Origin: Candidatus Delongbacteria bacterium
Lineage (GTDB): Bacteria; JAGOEH01
Direction of reading: 5' to 3'
Length of the DNA stretch: 26,681 nucleotides
NCBI GenBank assembly: GCA_017997825.1
Contig: JAGOEH010000025.1
Location: 1-26,681 of the forward strand
Part shown: positions 8,910 to 17,306 of the stretch, piece by piece
Position numbering within the stretch: the first letter of the stretch is position 1
How the letters are laid out: every line of letters starts with the position of its first letter
Program-made: the position numbers and the translations under genes
Notes under the pieces: generated by a model
Seen by the model: the letters and a program-made list of their open reading frames with translations, nothing else
What the model was told of the DNA's origin: nothing
Database searches by the model: none

Positions 8910-10775
8910 ATAAGAAAGAGCCTTTATCTGCTTTTATTCACGCTGCTGTTGAGCCAGGTGGTCCAGGCCGAGGAGGGCAAAAGCGGCCAGGTGTTTCCAT
9001 TCCTGCGCTACGGGATCGGGGCCCGGGCCCAGGGATTGGGCAAGGCCTATACCGCCCTCTCCGACGACGCGATCGGTGTGTTCTGGAACCCGGCCGGGAT
9101 GGCCCGCCCATCACCGGTAACCTGGCAGGTAGCCCTGGGATATGACAAGCTGTTCTTCAATGGCTCTCAGTTGGGCTATGCCGCCGGTTTCAAGCCGGAA
9201 AACATCAAACCGCTGAGTTTCTTATCATTCGGCGTATCGATGGCCTATCTCGGTTACGGCGATTTCCCCGGCCGGGATATCCATGATCTGCCCACCTCCA
9301 ATTTTTCGCTATCCCAATCGGTGCTCGCCTTTTCGGTATCCAAAAATATCTACAGCTGGCCGGGCATCAACCGGATCCCGTTCGACCTGTTCGCGCTGGG
9401 ATTATCCTTCAATAATTATACCAACAAGATCGGATCAACCTCCAACTCGGCTTTCGATCTTGATTTGGGATTGAAATTCAATTTCAATTTCTCTCCCGAT
9501 CACAAACTCTTGTCTCACGCCAACAAGGTTCTGTTCGGCTTGAGCATGAAGAACCTGATGGAAAGCGAGATCGGTAACGATAAAAACGTATCGGCTATGA
9601 CGGGGGGAATCGGTTTCAAGATCCCGGTCAAGGATAAGCAGTATGTGGTGATCGCGGCCGATTATTACTCGCCCAAGGAAGGGGATAAGGATCTGCGGCT
9701 GGGAGTGGAATACAATGCCAGAATCGGGATTCCGATGGCGATCCGGGCCGGGTATTCCAAGGATGAGATCGGGATCGGTATCTCGTTTACCCCGTTCAAT
9801 ATGGACAAGCTGCATGCCAGACTGGATTATGCCTATACCAACCAGTCCGAGATCAGCGAGCTGTCCAATAAGTTCGCCCTGACCCTTTACGGCAGCGAGG
9901 AAAACTGCGGCAGCAAATTGAGCAGTATCCTGAGTCTATATAAGGATTCCTGGGAAGCTTTTGTTTTAGAACTCTATGAAAATCCGGTGAATAAAGAGAT
10001 CAAGAAGAAACAGGATGAGCTGATCAATGATAAAACGGCGCCTTGTGCCAATGAGCATGGATTTTGTCTGATCATGGATGCGGCCTATAAGTTTTTCAAA
10101 AATGAGGATCAGGCCGGTAATTTAAGTGCTATTTCAGGCTTTCAGCAGGGTTACGGTTTAATCCGAACCAACTGGCCGTCCAAGGCTAAAAACGCTCAGA
10201 ATGACGGGCTGTGCAACGCGATGGAATCCTTCCTGCGATGCCGTCAGTATTCGGAAGGAAAACTCTTCCATGACCAACTGACAACTACCGGCGCAATTGC
10301 CTCAGGAATGGACGACGCGCGGTATGTTTATGATCTTGGGTTGATTGCGATTGGAAATAAGAATTATTCCGATGCCGTCGCTCTTTTTGATCAGGTGCTT
10401 GGTATTGAACGCCAGGGGCAGCCGGGGGACATCCATTATTTAGCCATGCTCCAGAAAGGTCGCTGCCTGATGGAAGTCGGTAAATACAATGATGCTATCG
10501 CGGTACTGGATTCGGTCCGTCCGGCCCAGTCCCGTTTTAACGGATTCCTGGAAGATATGCCGCTTTATGATTCTTTTGATGGTTCAATAATAACGGATAA
10601 TTTTATCCAGGATGATGTCATATACTGGCAGGCCATTGCATATTCTAAAGACGCTAATGGCAAAGACAAGGCGGACTTGCTGATGCGGGAAATTATCTTT
10701 TCCTATCCTTTTTCTGATAAATGCAAGCGTGCGGTGGATTATTTACGGAATAATCCGGTCAGGAGGAATAAATGA
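8907..10775 (+). CDS. PorV/UPF0164-like outer-membrane beta-barrel with C-terminal TPR-like region
   Basis: 622 residues from ATG 8907. A signal peptide (residues 1 to ~22, ending VQA) is followed by the hallmark of the PorV/PorQ/UPF0164 barrel family, 'YGIGARAQGLGKAYTALS' and 'AIGVFWNPAGMA'. Amphipathic beta strands run to about residue 330. Known PorV proteins shuttle or hold T9SS cargo at the outer membrane by its C-terminal domain, which fits its place directly after two sorting-domain proteins. Residues ~335-622 are a soluble extension, helical and TPR-like in the last third ('YSDAVALFDQVL', 'YNDAIAVLDSV'), unlike plain PorV, which ends with the barrel. Base composition falls sharply at the junction. 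The stop overlaps the next ATG (ATGA at 10772-10775), indicating translational coupling to the first channel gene. Barrel family is confident; specific pairing with the upstream cargo is inference. Confidence 0.85.
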   Translation: MIRKSLYLLLFTLLLSQVVQAEEGKSGQVFPFLRYGIGARAQGLGKAYTALSDDAIGVFWNPAGMARPSPVTWQVALGYDKLFFNGSQLGYAAGFKPENIKPLSFLSFGVSMAYLGYGDFPGRDIHDLPTSNFSLSQSVLAFSVSKNIYSWPGINRIPFDLFALGLSFNNYTNKIGSTSNSAFDLDLGLKFNFNFSPDHKLLSHANKVLFGLSMKNLMESEIGNDKNVSAMTGGIGFKIPVKDKQYVVIAADYYSPKEGDKDLRLGVEYNARIGIPMAIRAGYSKDEIGIGISFTPFNMDKLHARLDYAYTNQSEISELSNKFALTLYGSEENCGSKLSSILSLYKDSWEAFVLELYENPVNKEIKKKQDELINDKTAPCANEHGFCLIMDAAYKFFKNEDQAGNLSAISGFQQGYGLIRTNWPSKAKNAQNDGLCNAMESFLRCRQYSEGKLFHDQLTTTGAIASGMDDARYVYDLGLIAIGNKNYSDAVALFDQVLGIERQGQPGDIHYLAMLQKGRCLMEVGKYNDAIAVLDSVRPAQSRFNGFLEDMPLYDSFDGSIITDNFIQDDVIYWQAIAYSKDANGKDKADLLMREIIFSYPFSDKCKRAVDYLRNNPVRRNK

Positions 10776-12316
10776 GAATAATGCGCATGGGATTTTTGCT
10801 CGTTTTGTGGCTTGGGACATGGTCGTTGATTATGGCTCAGGATTCCGCCGCCCAAAGTTCTCCTAAAGAGTCAGTCAAGTTCCGGCTTCAAGATTTGAAT
10901 GAGAACCAGACTGATGGCTATTATCTTGTTTTGGACAGCTTACGAAAGATCAACCAGTCGACCGATAACCGGAACCTGCCGGGAATAGTCTGGATTGAGG
11001 TTCCTTTTATCAAGGGTTCTTTTGATCCGAATCAGGTCCGGATCCGGTATGATAAACCACATGCCGGGAAAGGGGAGTTTTTCAGTGAAGTCCTGCGGAT
11101 TATCCGGGGCTGGAATTATACAGTGATACCGGTTGATTCAGGCAGCCTGTTGTATAATGTATCAACTGAGGGACACATCGAGATTAATGTGGAAAATCTT
11201 GGAATGACCAAAATTGAAGACACCCTGGCCATGGTACATCAGAAAGGATTTAAAAGGGATAAAATTTCTTTGACTCTGAGCCAGGCCCAAAAAGAATCCG
11301 AATCGATGGGTTGGTTGGCGCACCAGATTGACAAGCTGGGGATCAGTTATTTTATCGTTTTTGTGTTATTGATCATGGCGGCGCTTTTTGCTACGGTAAT
11401 AACATGGCGGGATAGCGTAAAACGTGTTTTTTTAAATTTTAAGAATAATAAATCGGAAACCAGTGGTTCATCATCCGGAAATTCGGTCGAATTCCGGGAT
11501 GAATTGGAAAAGCTGTGGCTCAACAACTTGTTGTGCTTGGTTGGTACTGTTCGTTGTCTCGATGTCAGCAATCCCGATTTAGGCAATGAGAAAAAGGAAT
11601 TTATTGATAATGTGATTGTTGAGCTTGAGAAAGGAGCGATCGAAGTAGCCGACCAAGTGAGGATAGGTGGTTTCTTTGACAAATATAAAGAGTTTGAAAA
11701 ATATAAACCCACGATTGATTATCATGAACTGGGTAAGAGGATTAAGACGCTGAATTCTCAAATCAATGTCAATAAGGATGAGTATGTGGACCGGGGACTG
11801 ATCGATAAAATCAGACAGGTTATATGGGATGACTATTCCCGAAAGATAATCGATTCGGTTAAATTGATTCTGGCCGATAAACGGATTTCGGTGAGAGAGA
11901 GCAAAATATGGATTGGGGGGCTGGAAAACCATCTTAACAATGAAAACCATTACTATACCTCTTCGGAAATTGACCGGGCCTTTGATTATACGATCGATCG
12001 AGAAATCGGTAATATGAAAGGATTTTTGGACGCTATCTGGAATATCGCATCTATCGCGCCCATGATCGGGCTGTTTGGAACAGTGACCGGTATCAGCCGA
12101 TCATTCGCCGAAATCAGCAAGTTCAGTAGTGATAAAGCGCAGGCGGATTTAATAGCAACGCTGGCAAAAGGGATTAATGAAGCCCTTTACACGACAATCT
12201 GGGGGCTTTCGATCGGAATTCTGACTATGCTGATTTACTACCTGTTCAAATGGTACCAGGATTCTACCGCTGTCAAATGGGAAAGAATATTTGTCGATCT
12301 ATCCAATAACTTTTAG
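10772..12316 (+). CDS. MotA/TolQ/ExbB-family proton channel protein with N-terminal periplasmic domain, paralogue 1
   Basis: 514 residues; AGGAGG at 10761-10766 sets the start. Signal peptide ends 'IMA|Q'. Residues ~24-190 are periplasmic and include P96-H97-A98, a helix-like FFSEVLRIIRGWNY (W114), then strands 'GSLLYNVS' and 'HIEINV', and KGFKRDKISL (158-167). TM1 is ~191-212. A charged cytoplasmic domain (~213-420) contains LENHLNN and YTSSEIDRAF. TM2 has GLFGTVTGI with T437; TM3 has GINEALYTTI with E470. These match the conserved T148 and E176/T181 region of E. coli ExbB, so proton conduction looks intact. Usual ExbB is about 240 residues; the extra length is the periplasmic module and a longer cytoplasmic loop, an arrangement reminiscent of TtpC of Vibrio TonB2 systems. 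Likely an inner-membrane stator subunit. Confidence 0.88.
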   Translation: MRIMRMGFLLVLWLGTWSLIMAQDSAAQSSPKESVKFRLQDLNENQTDGYYLVLDSLRKINQSTDNRNLPGIVWIEVPFIKGSFDPNQVRIRYDKPHAGKGEFFSEVLRIIRGWNYTVIPVDSGSLLYNVSTEGHIEINVENLGMTKIEDTLAMVHQKGFKRDKISLTLSQAQKESESMGWLAHQIDKLGISYFIVFVLLIMAALFATVITWRDSVKRVFLNFKNNKSETSGSSSGNSVEFRDELEKLWLNNLLCLVGTVRCLDVSNPDLGNEKKEFIDNVIVELEKGAIEVADQVRIGGFFDKYKEFEKYKPTIDYHELGKRIKTLNSQINVNKDEYVDRGLIDKIRQVIWDDYSRKIIDSVKLILADKRISVRESKIWIGGLENHLNNENHYYTSSEIDRAFDYTIDREIGNMKGFLDAIWNIASIAPMIGLFGTVTGISRSFAEISKFSSDKAQADLIATLAKGINEALYTTIWGLSIGILTMLIYYLFKWYQDSTAVKWERIFVDLSNNF

Positions 12317-12356
12317 TCTATCATGACAATATCAGGAAAACAGTGAGGAGGAAACC

Positions 12357-13868
12357 ATGATTAAACGATTGGTGATGAGTATAATACTGTGGTCGGTACT
12401 GCTGTCCTTGAATTTCGCACAGCAAAATGGTGTTGGTGTTTTCCGGATTGTTCCTGATCAAAACACTCAGACCCTGGATCTGGATGCTCTTGTTAAGATT
12501 ACCGATAACCAGCCGGCCTTTGTAACGGTGATGGTTAAACTGGAAGAAGGTAAAAAAATTAATTGTTCCTGGATGCCGTTTCATCCTCATGCCAGTAACA
12601 ATGACAGCCATGATTTCTATAAGGAAGTGGAACAGGTAATCAATTCATGGACCTATGATGAAACGATTAAGGGCAACGGTGAGATTTATTATACTGTGTC
12701 GATTATCCGCAATATCAGCCGCGGATTGGAGGGGCTTGTTACCATCGACTTAAAGTCTTTCTCACTGCCCAATTATGAAAAATACGCCTTTCCTTCGGCC
12801 GAATCAGCCGGAGATTTGGTGGTTACCAATCCAAAGGGATTCCAGTCCAAAAACGTAAAAATGATCATGAAAAAAGCCCAGATGCCGGGTTCGCTGGAAA
12901 AGAGCTGGCTGGAAAAACTGACCTATACTTATGTTGTCGTCTTCGTAATCCTCTTGTTACTGTTCATATTCTTCACCGGTTATACTATCCATACTATCCG
13001 CCATAACCGCAACTATCCGAAAAAATCGAAAAACGATTATCAGAACCGTATCAAAGAGCTTTGGATAGATAGTCAGTTATCAGTTTATTTTCATAATGAA
13101 ATGCACAGTTTGGATATCAACAATCCGGACCAAACTGAAGAGATAGATTTCATTAATGAACTTGTTAGTATTAAACTGTATGAAAAAAAAGCTGATAATG
13201 CAAAAAAATACGGCGATAATGCTCCGAATATTAATTATGATGAACTAAAACTGAAATTGTCGGAATGCATCAAATCCGATTTAGCTTTGAAAAAAGCTCA
13301 ATCAGTAATCTGGCGATATTACACCGAGCCATTTATTCAGAAAGCTAAAGAACTCTGTAAGAAGGCTGAGATAGAAAACCTAAAATCTAAAAAAGATAGT
13401 AACGAGACGTCGGATAATTCGGCGACGGCTGAAGAAATACGGCCTGGAATCCGGTTGAATAAGATTTTTTTAGCCGGATTGGAAAACCATTTGAACAACA
13501 AAACCGCATTTTATACTTCCTCAGAAATTGACCGTGCCATCGAAAAGACCGCCGGGAGTGAACTGGAGCAGATGAAGGGAATGATGGACGGGATATGGTT
13601 TATCGCGTCGGTTGCTCCGATGATCGGTTTATTCGGAACGGTGACCGGGATCAGTAAGTCATTTGCTCAGATCAGTGCCGGGGGATTGGAACAATCCGAG
13701 CTGATCACCCGCTTGGCCGGGGGTATCAATGAAGCGCTTTATACTACCATCGCCGGCTTGATTATCGGAATGTTGGCGACTTTTACCTACTATTTCGCTA
13801 AAACCATCATCGATAACATCAGCGCTCATTGGGAAGAATTATTCATTGAAATCACCAACCGTTTTTAA
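12357..13868 (+). CDS. ExbB-family proton channel protein with N-terminal periplasmic domain, paralogue 2
   Basis: 503 residues, preceded by AGGAGG at 12346-12351. Signal peptide ends 'NFA|Q'. The periplasmic domain repeats the layout of paralogue 1: P77-H78-A79, FYKEVEQVINSWTY (W98), 'GEIYYTVS', 'GLVTIDL', and KGFQSKNVKM (160-169). TM1 is ~191-214 (YVVVFVILLLLFIFF). The cytoplasmic part is lysine-rich, includes a ~20-residue low-complexity Ser/Asp/Glu/Lys insert near residues 345-362, and keeps LENHLNN and YTSSEIDRA. The TM2 motif GLFGTVTGI (T428) and TM3 motif GINEALYTTI (E459) are intact. It is the closest relative of paralogue 1 in the window and is separated from it by 40 bases, consistent with tandem duplication. 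Role inferred: second, non-identical subunit of the same energising complex. Confidence 0.88.
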   Translation: MIKRLVMSIILWSVLLSLNFAQQNGVGVFRIVPDQNTQTLDLDALVKITDNQPAFVTVMVKLEEGKKINCSWMPFHPHASNNDSHDFYKEVEQVINSWTYDETIKGNGEIYYTVSIIRNISRGLEGLVTIDLKSFSLPNYEKYAFPSAESAGDLVVTNPKGFQSKNVKMIMKKAQMPGSLEKSWLEKLTYTYVVVFVILLLLFIFFTGYTIHTIRHNRNYPKKSKNDYQNRIKELWIDSQLSVYFHNEMHSLDINNPDQTEEIDFINELVSIKLYEKKADNAKKYGDNAPNINYDELKLKLSECIKSDLALKKAQSVIWRYYTEPFIQKAKELCKKAEIENLKSKKDSNETSDNSATAEEIRPGIRLNKIFLAGLENHLNNKTAFYTSSEIDRAIEKTAGSELEQMKGMMDGIWFIASVAPMIGLFGTVTGISKSFAQISAGGLEQSELITRLAGGINEALYTTIAGLIIGMLATFTYYFAKTIIDNISAHWEELFIEITNRF

Positions 13869-13880
13869 AGGACGAGCAAT

Positions 13881-15266
13881 ATGATAAAATATTTATACAC
13901 ATTATTGTTTATGCTGATTGCTCTGTCCGGTGTTCTGGCTCAGGAACAGGGTTGCCAGCCGGTTCTTTTCCATATTCTCTCCCAATCAACCGAAATCCGG
14001 TATGACTCAATCAGTCAAAAGCCTTCCGGATTCCATATTGAATGGGGATACTGGATTTACAACCTGAATAATAATCGTTTAAATACTCCTGATAATTGTT
14101 TGTTTCCTTCTCAGTCACTGGAATGGACGGTGATGAAGTTTCTGGATACCGCCAGCACCATCACTTATACAGTGCGGGTTGAAGCCGGCGAAGTGAATTC
14201 GAGTAAAGATGATCTTACGCAGGTTGTCAAATCTCATGATTATTCGCTAAGCGGTGATAGTTTGGATTTTGAAATGCTCCGGGCCGATTTCGGCGATTTT
14301 TCCACCTATCAGGGATACAGAATTACGGTTGATCCGATCAATTTAACCGATATTAGTCTGCGCTGGCCTTCGGAGGGTAGGACTCAGAAATCCTATAGTG
14401 TGGGTTTTGGTCCCAAGGTGAGTATTGAAACATCCTCCAATCCCGAAGAGAATACGATTCCGGTTTATACGATTTTTGACACCAAGGCGGTCAATACGGT
14501 CAGATTTATTAGAGATGACAATGAGATACCGAGTGCTTTGAATGTGTATATCAATGGGACCGTTAAGGATAATCTGAATGAATGGTTCGGCAAAGGCGGC
14601 TGGATCGCGGGTATCATAACATTAATCGGCGTCATTGGCTTGGTTTTAAGTATTATTTTCCTGGCCATGATCTGTCGTTACCCTTCCAGAATTATCGGAG
14701 ATCAATCGCTTAAACAGTCATGGATTGTATTTTTCAAGCAACCGACTCTTGAAAATTATAGGCTGATCTTGCTGAATCCTGCCATTGATTTTTCTAAAGG
14801 TTCTTTCTATCAGAGACTCTTCTTGTTTTGCCTGGGACGACACTGGCAGTACAAGTACCATTGGAGTAAAAGTTTCTATCTGGAAAATGAGGTGTCAGGC
14901 CGGGCCACCGCAGAGTTGTCCATGATGAATTCGTTGAGAACAAAATACCTGGCATCTTTCACCCGGTATTTTAATCTGGAATATTTCTGGAACATGAGCG
15001 CGCTGACTCCCTCGCTGGGATTATTGGGAACCGTGACCGGGATTGCCGGAGCTTTCAATAATATCGCTCAAAACTCAAGCATTGAAAGCCAGGTGCTCAT
15101 CCAAAGCCTTTCGGGAGGGATTAATGAAGCCCTTTATACGACTATTTTCGGTTTGTTTTTTGGAATTCCATTGATGTTGATCTATTTTGGTCTAAAATAT
15201 CTGCTGGATAAAAAAATCGAATCGGTTTCCAATTCGTTGTATGATGTTTTTTATCCGGAACCATAA
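13881..15266 (+). CDS. ExbB-family proton channel protein, divergent paralogue 3
   Basis: 461 residues; AAGGA at 13868-13872, starting 12 bases after the previous stop. Signal peptide ends 'VLA|Q'. The periplasmic part (~22-240) is longer than in the other paralogues, lacks the PHA and KGF motifs, and looks beta-rich ('TITYTVRVEAG', 'ALNVYINGTV'); only a weak W-T-V followed by a strand recalls the shared signature. TM1 is ~240-264. The cytoplasmic loop is short (~110 residues) and aromatic-rich, without LENHLNN. The channel core is nevertheless conserved: GLLGTVTGIAGAF (T384) and GINEALYTTI (E416). This suggests the same type of proton-conducting pentameric fold but a different periplasmic partner. 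Directly followed by two ExbD-like genes. Family confident, subunit role inferred. Confidence 0.85.
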   Translation: MIKYLYTLLFMLIALSGVLAQEQGCQPVLFHILSQSTEIRYDSISQKPSGFHIEWGYWIYNLNNNRLNTPDNCLFPSQSLEWTVMKFLDTASTITYTVRVEAGEVNSSKDDLTQVVKSHDYSLSGDSLDFEMLRADFGDFSTYQGYRITVDPINLTDISLRWPSEGRTQKSYSVGFGPKVSIETSSNPEENTIPVYTIFDTKAVNTVRFIRDDNEIPSALNVYINGTVKDNLNEWFGKGGWIAGIITLIGVIGLVLSIIFLAMICRYPSRIIGDQSLKQSWIVFFKQPTLENYRLILLNPAIDFSKGSFYQRLFLFCLGRHWQYKYHWSKSFYLENEVSGRATAELSMMNSLRTKYLASFTRYFNLEYFWNMSALTPSLGLLGTVTGIAGAFNNIAQNSSIESQVLIQSLSGGINEALYTTIFGLFFGIPLMLIYFGLKYLLDKKIESVSNSLYDVFYPEP

Positions 15267-15285
15267 ATAAGCAAGGAGTCATCGC

Positions 15286-16050
15286 ATGGCATTTACCAAA
15301 AAAGAAGAGCCCCGCAAGGCGGAAATGACTTCCATGATCGATATGATCTTTTTATTACTGATTTTCTTTCTGGTGACTTTGGCTGTTGGCCAGAATACCG
15401 GGGAAGAGGGAGATGTGGAAGGAACCATCGAGAATCCGTCTGAGGTCAATATTGCCCGGGAGACCCATCCTCTGGTTGCGACGGCAGATTCGGTTTCCGG
15501 GCGAATATTTAAGATTTCCATCTTTTCAGTAGCTAAGTTTGAGGATATTCCGGCTGTGGTCGCTCCAAACCTGCTAAGTGGGTTGAAGGATAACAAGGAT
15601 TACCCTGTTTTTGCGATATACTGGCTCGATACTCTTTTTAAAACCCCCATCAGTGTTAATGATTCTTTCGCCAAATGGGATGCGCTGGCTGCTCAAGGCA
15701 ATTCTGCCGCGGCGGATAATTTGGCGAGATTTGAGCGTTATCGGCCTCTGATTCTTCCTCCCAACAACTGGTTTACGGCTAATTCTGATAAAGCCGGCAA
15801 GTATTATGGGGCTGCCATTGAAAACACTAAAGCATTCTTTAATTACATGAAGAATCAGAATCCTGTCGGTGGCGTGGATATGGATGCCAACCGGCTGACG
15901 CTCGTTCTTGACGCGGATGAGGATCTTTATTATCGGTTTTTATTTGATCTCAACCGGATCTATTATGAGATCAATCCTGATAACACCTTAATGACTTCAC
16001 CGATTCCGGGCAAAATCATGATTAGCGCTAAGTCTATCAATAGCCGATAA
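15286..16050 (+). CDS. ExbD/TolR-family protein 1 with enlarged periplasmic domain
   Basis: 254 residues, AAGGAG at 15273-15278. A short cytoplasmic N-terminus (KKEEPRKAEMTSMID) leads into one membrane span (~18-36). D19 corresponds to the essential membrane aspartate of ExbD (D25 in E. coli). The periplasmic part is ~215 residues, well above the ~100 usual for ExbD; the end (LTLVLDADEDLYYRFLFDLN) resembles the normal ExbD C-terminal strand-helix unit, so about 100 residues are inserted between span and fold. No OmpA-like peptidoglycan-binding domain is visible, which argues against a MotB-type anchor. It would occupy the pore of the ExbB ring. The first ~36 codons are nearly duplicated in the next gene. 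Confidence 0.85.
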   Translation: MAFTKKEEPRKAEMTSMIDMIFLLLIFFLVTLAVGQNTGEEGDVEGTIENPSEVNIARETHPLVATADSVSGRIFKISIFSVAKFEDIPAVVAPNLLSGLKDNKDYPVFAIYWLDTLFKTPISVNDSFAKWDALAAQGNSAAADNLARFERYRPLILPPNNWFTANSDKAGKYYGAAIENTKAFFNYMKNQNPVGGVDMDANRLTLVLDADEDLYYRFLFDLNRIYYEINPDNTLMTSPIPGKIMISAKSINSR

Positions 16051-16065
16051 TTGGAGGATTATATG
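16051..16065 (+). promoter_or_regulatory. Ribosome binding site fixing the start of the second ExbD-like gene
   Basis: GGAGG at 16053-16057 lies five bases before ATG 16063. An in-frame TTG at 16051 would overlap this site. The ATG also aligns with the first residue of the neighbouring paralogue, giving the same 19-residue spacing to the membrane aspartate. Confidence 0.75.
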
Positions 16066-16533
16066 CCGTTTAAAAATAAGGAAGCGCCGCGTAAGACTGA
16101 AATGACGTCCATGATTGATATGATTTTTCTGTTGTTGATTTTTTTTCTGGTAACTCTCAGTGTCTCCCAAAAAGGAGGAGGGATTGACAGTATGAAGGGG
16201 GTGCCCCGGCCGGTGACGATTGAGGAAGGCGAGATGAACGAGGTTGATAAAGTCGTCCAGATCGATGACCGTCTTGGTGTTAACAATATCCGATACTGCG
16301 TGGTCACTTCGCAAAACTATGGAACCAAGATTCCCAGTGTTTCGCTGGCTCAGGTCTATGAATCGATTGAGCCGGGCGATGCCATATCAATCCGGGCTTC
16401 CGATTCCGTTTCCCTGAAAAGTGTGATTGAAGTGTGGGACCTGGTCAAGAATCAGCGGAAAGCCTTTCCGGTTTTAAACCGAGATACAGATTCGATGGTA
16501 ATCATTGAAAAAGGGTGTACCGAACGGCCATGA
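16063..16533 (+). CDS. ExbD/TolR-family protein 2
   Basis: 156 residues, near the usual ExbD length. The N-terminus and span (APRKTEMTSMIDMIFLLLIF) copy the preceding protein almost residue for residue, with D19 again in the membrane position expected for proton transfer. The periplasmic part (~37-156) ends in 'DAISIRASDSVSLKSVIEVW', a plausible ExbD-type strand-helix unit. It differs almost completely from the first copy after the membrane span. Since ExbD works as a dimer inside the ExbB ring, the two copies may form a heterodimer with two different periplasmic heads; this is inference. It starts 12 bases after the previous stop. Confidence 0.85.
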   Translation: MPFKNKEAPRKTEMTSMIDMIFLLLIFFLVTLSVSQKGGGIDSMKGVPRPVTIEEGEMNEVDKVVQIDDRLGVNNIRYCVVTSQNYGTKIPSVSLAQVYESIEPGDAISIRASDSVSLKSVIEVWDLVKNQRKAFPVLNRDTDSMVIIEKGCTERP

Positions 16534-16536
16534 AAA

Positions 16537-16549
16537 GAGGAAAAGCATG
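16537..16549 (+). promoter_or_regulatory. Ribosome binding site fixing the start of the TonB-like gene
   Basis: GAGG at 16537-16540 precedes ATG 16547 by six bases. The alternative in-frame TTG at 16505 lies inside the previous gene, has no suitable site, and would add a 14-residue charged extension. Confidence 0.65.
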
Positions 16550-17281
16550 AATTCTATCAAAATCGGAAGATTTATACAAATCTGGCCTCAAATGCCTGGC
16601 CTACTCAATCAGGCCAAAAAGGTCAAGTGGATGGGATGGGGATTGATTGGACTGTTGTTGATCGGTTTAATTTTCTGGTACAGGCTTGGATCAACTCAGG
16701 AGAGTTATCGGGCTATCATTGATTCTCCACCGCCACCGCCTCGTCTGGTTAGCGATAAACCGGCTATTGCGATGCAGTCGATCGGTTATATCTGTTACTA
16801 TAAGGATTGGGACAAAGTAACCGGCCAGAATGATGCGTTTAATTTTAATCAGTTTACGAATACAATCTCGGCGAATTGGAGCTATTGGATCAGTTGGAAA
16901 AGAAACTCGGCCGGGCGGTTTGAGTTCAGTTGGAAACCGATTGTGCTGGGGATATCCTCAAATGTTGCCGAGCATAATGCCCATGTTTTAAATAGAATGT
17001 CCAGAGTTGGATTCAATGATAACGCGGAGTTTACTGCCACTCTTACTATTAATTATGTCCAGCGCCTTCTCAGGATCAATTTGTTAAGTTTTACTCCCTT
17101 GTCTCCAAAGATGAGTGTTGTTATTAATACACCGGCGGGACCTAAAACATTCTACAAGGCTCAATGCCTTCCCTTAAGGGAGAACCTCAGAAAGATAATT
17201 CCCTATGTGTCAACGGGTACTCTGAATCTGGAAGTATCTGCGAACTGGGATCAGTATACAATCAAGAGTTTTTGTTTTTAA
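16547..17281 (+). CDS. Single-span membrane protein with proline stretch, candidate TonB-type energy transducer
   Basis: 244 residues. A basic cytoplasmic N-terminus leads into one span (~28-45, WMGWGLIGLLLIGLIFWY) without a signal-peptidase site. A PPPPP run follows at 61-65, then a ~175-residue periplasmic domain. This topology, and its position directly after the ExbB and ExbD genes, matches TonB. However, the proline region is very short and I cannot recognise a TonB C-terminal domain or a clear TonB box partner. The periplasmic part contains 'QFTNTISANWSY', followed by the strand-like 'GRFEFSWK', resembling the W-x-[YF] region of the ExbB paralogues' periplasmic domains. Membrane topology is well supported; the transducer role is inference. 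It could instead be an accessory stator subunit. Confidence 0.6.
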   Translation: MNSIKIGRFIQIWPQMPGLLNQAKKVKWMGWGLIGLLLIGLIFWYRLGSTQESYRAIIDSPPPPPRLVSDKPAIAMQSIGYICYYKDWDKVTGQNDAFNFNQFTNTISANWSYWISWKRNSAGRFEFSWKPIVLGISSNVAEHNAHVLNRMSRVGFNDNAEFTATLTINYVQRLLRINLLSFTPLSPKMSVVINTPAGPKTFYKAQCLPLRENLRKIIPYVSTGTLNLEVSANWDQYTIKSFCF

Positions 17282-17306
17282 CGACTAATCAGAGGAGCGG
17301 CTTGCC

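Noticed and set aside
10772-16533. Zorya-type anti-phage motor (ZorA/ZorB)
   Set aside because: No helicase or nuclease gene follows, the ExbB proteins carry periplasmic heads rather than the long ZorA cytoplasmic tail, and the ExbD copies lack a peptidoglycan-binding domain.
15286-16533. Flagellar MotB-type stator units
   Set aside because: No OmpA-like peptidoglycan-binding domain, no flagellar gene nearby, and the channel cores match ExbB/TolQ better than MotA.
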